Source: a virus. From it: DNA of 30,642 bases. Shown here piece by piece: positions 30,339 to 30,642 of the stretch; position 1 is the first letter of the stretch; each line of letters begins with the position of its first letter. The stretch lies in the IMG/VR virus record IMGVR_UViG_3300030673_000034, positions 1 to 30,642 of that record; one strand, 5' to 3'. A program made the translations under genes and the position numbers. Under the pieces are notes generated by a model. That model ran no database searches. It was not told the DNA's origin and was given only the letters and a program-made list of their open reading frames with translations.

Positions 30339-30368
30339 TTGTATATACAATATATTATATTATCTTTG
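30339..30368 (+). promoter_or_regulatory. Bacteroidota-type promoter for the 30402 gene
   Basis: -33 TTG is at 30339-30341, with a 19-base spacer and TATCTTTG at 30361-30368. The leader to the next ATG is 33 bases. The -7 has C at position 4, like the 15752 and 24826 sites, but the spacing is canonical. Confidence 0.82.
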
Positions 30369-30401
30369 TGTATTCAATTATTATATACAACAATTTTAAA
30401 A

Positions 30402-30642
30402 ATGACTAAACTTATGGCCACAACCAAATTTGCTTTAATCGTATTAACCTCAAAGGTTGATCCTTCCATTACCCAGTATAATGATAACAGTGATGATCAC
30501 CATTGCCTATGCAATTGCCTATCCCGTTCTACTGATAAACCTTTTCTAGAGGAGGAAGCTAGAAGACTAAGTACCCTTAATGATAATACTTATAAGGTAA
30601 TTAAAACTACTGATCTCACTATTTTAAAGGGATTTACAGAAG
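30402..30642 (+). CDS. N-terminal part of an unknown protein (partial)
   Basis: An open frame from ATG 30402 to the end of the window gives 80 residues, cut by the window edge. There is a second ATG at 30414 (MATTKF). Features are a hydrophobic strand (ALIVLTS, 11-17), a Cys cluster (CLCNCLS) preceded by Asp and His, which might bind metal, then a charged helix (LEEEARRLS). The promoter and A-rich leader support the start. The family is unknown. Confidence 0.72.
   Translation, partial: MTKLMATTKFALIVLTSKVDPSITQYNDNSDDHHCLCNCLSRSTDKPFLEEEARRLSTLNDNTYKVIKTTDLTILKGFTE

Noticed and set aside
1-30642. TAG stop reassignment, as in some large gut phages
   Set aside because: TAG ends several genes at sensible places (2620, 15301, 15689), and genes do not contain in-frame TAG.

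Overview
This window looks like part of a large, strictly lytic-type phage genome infecting a member of the Bacteroidota. Every gene I can support lies on the + strand. Genes are packed end to end, often with ATGA or TGATG overlaps. The DNA is AT-rich. Eleven intergenic sites resemble the Bacteroidota -33/-7 promoter (TTG, about 19 bases, then TATATTTG). Leaders are A/T-rich and mostly lack a Shine-Dalgarno sequence. Stops include TAA, TGA and TAG (for example at 2620, 15301 and 15689), so the standard code is used and TAG is not reassigned. No tRNA, rRNA, CRISPR array, integrase, transposase or virion structural gene is recognisable. Host and phage identity are inferences from promoter style and gene content.

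Region 1 (1-9124) is a DNA replication, recombination and transcription block. It encodes a GroES-like co-chaperonin, a gp32-like single-stranded DNA-binding protein, a UvsX/RecA recombinase, a 5'-3' flap exonuclease, a P-loop kinase-like protein, an SbcD/gp47 nuclease, an SbcC/gp46 ATPase, a PD-(D/E)XK Holliday-junction-resolvase-like nuclease, a NusG-like elongation factor and a partner with a possible sigma-region-4-like helix-turn-helix. Together these could form a recombination-dependent replication machine plus a phage transcription factor pair.

Region 2 (9125-11336) is one operon of five mostly overlapping unknown genes behind a promoter. Region 3 (11337-13690) holds three highly charged proteins: an Asp-repeat protein and two Lys-rich proteins. 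Their codon use differs from their neighbours (CGT/CGC/CTG/CCG instead of AGG/CTA), which suggests high expression. Each is followed by a strong hairpin. Region 4 (13691-18540) carries unknown genes, a KTSC-domain protein, a membrane-anchored protein and an acidic-tailed helix-turn-helix protein that could be a small terminase. Region 5 (18541-25500) has several short promoter-driven operons of small unknown proteins, including a zinc-ribbon protein and an exported protein.

Region 6 (25501-29768) contains a 376-residue protein with possible distant similarity to the PvcA/Dit1 isocyanide synthase family, then a run of very small genes. Among these are a 52-residue lipoprotein, a two-helix membrane protein and a gene apparently split by a one-base deletion. 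Region 7 (29769-30401) is non-coding. It begins with a terminator, holds a dense cluster of GGCC-centred palindromes and AAGGTACAT repeats, and ends in a promoter for a gene that runs off the window.

The points most worth a second look are the PvcA/Dit1-like gene, the palindrome-rich non-coding region, the pair of related basic proteins that share an unusual promoter variant, the charged abundant-protein cluster, and the frameshifted gene.
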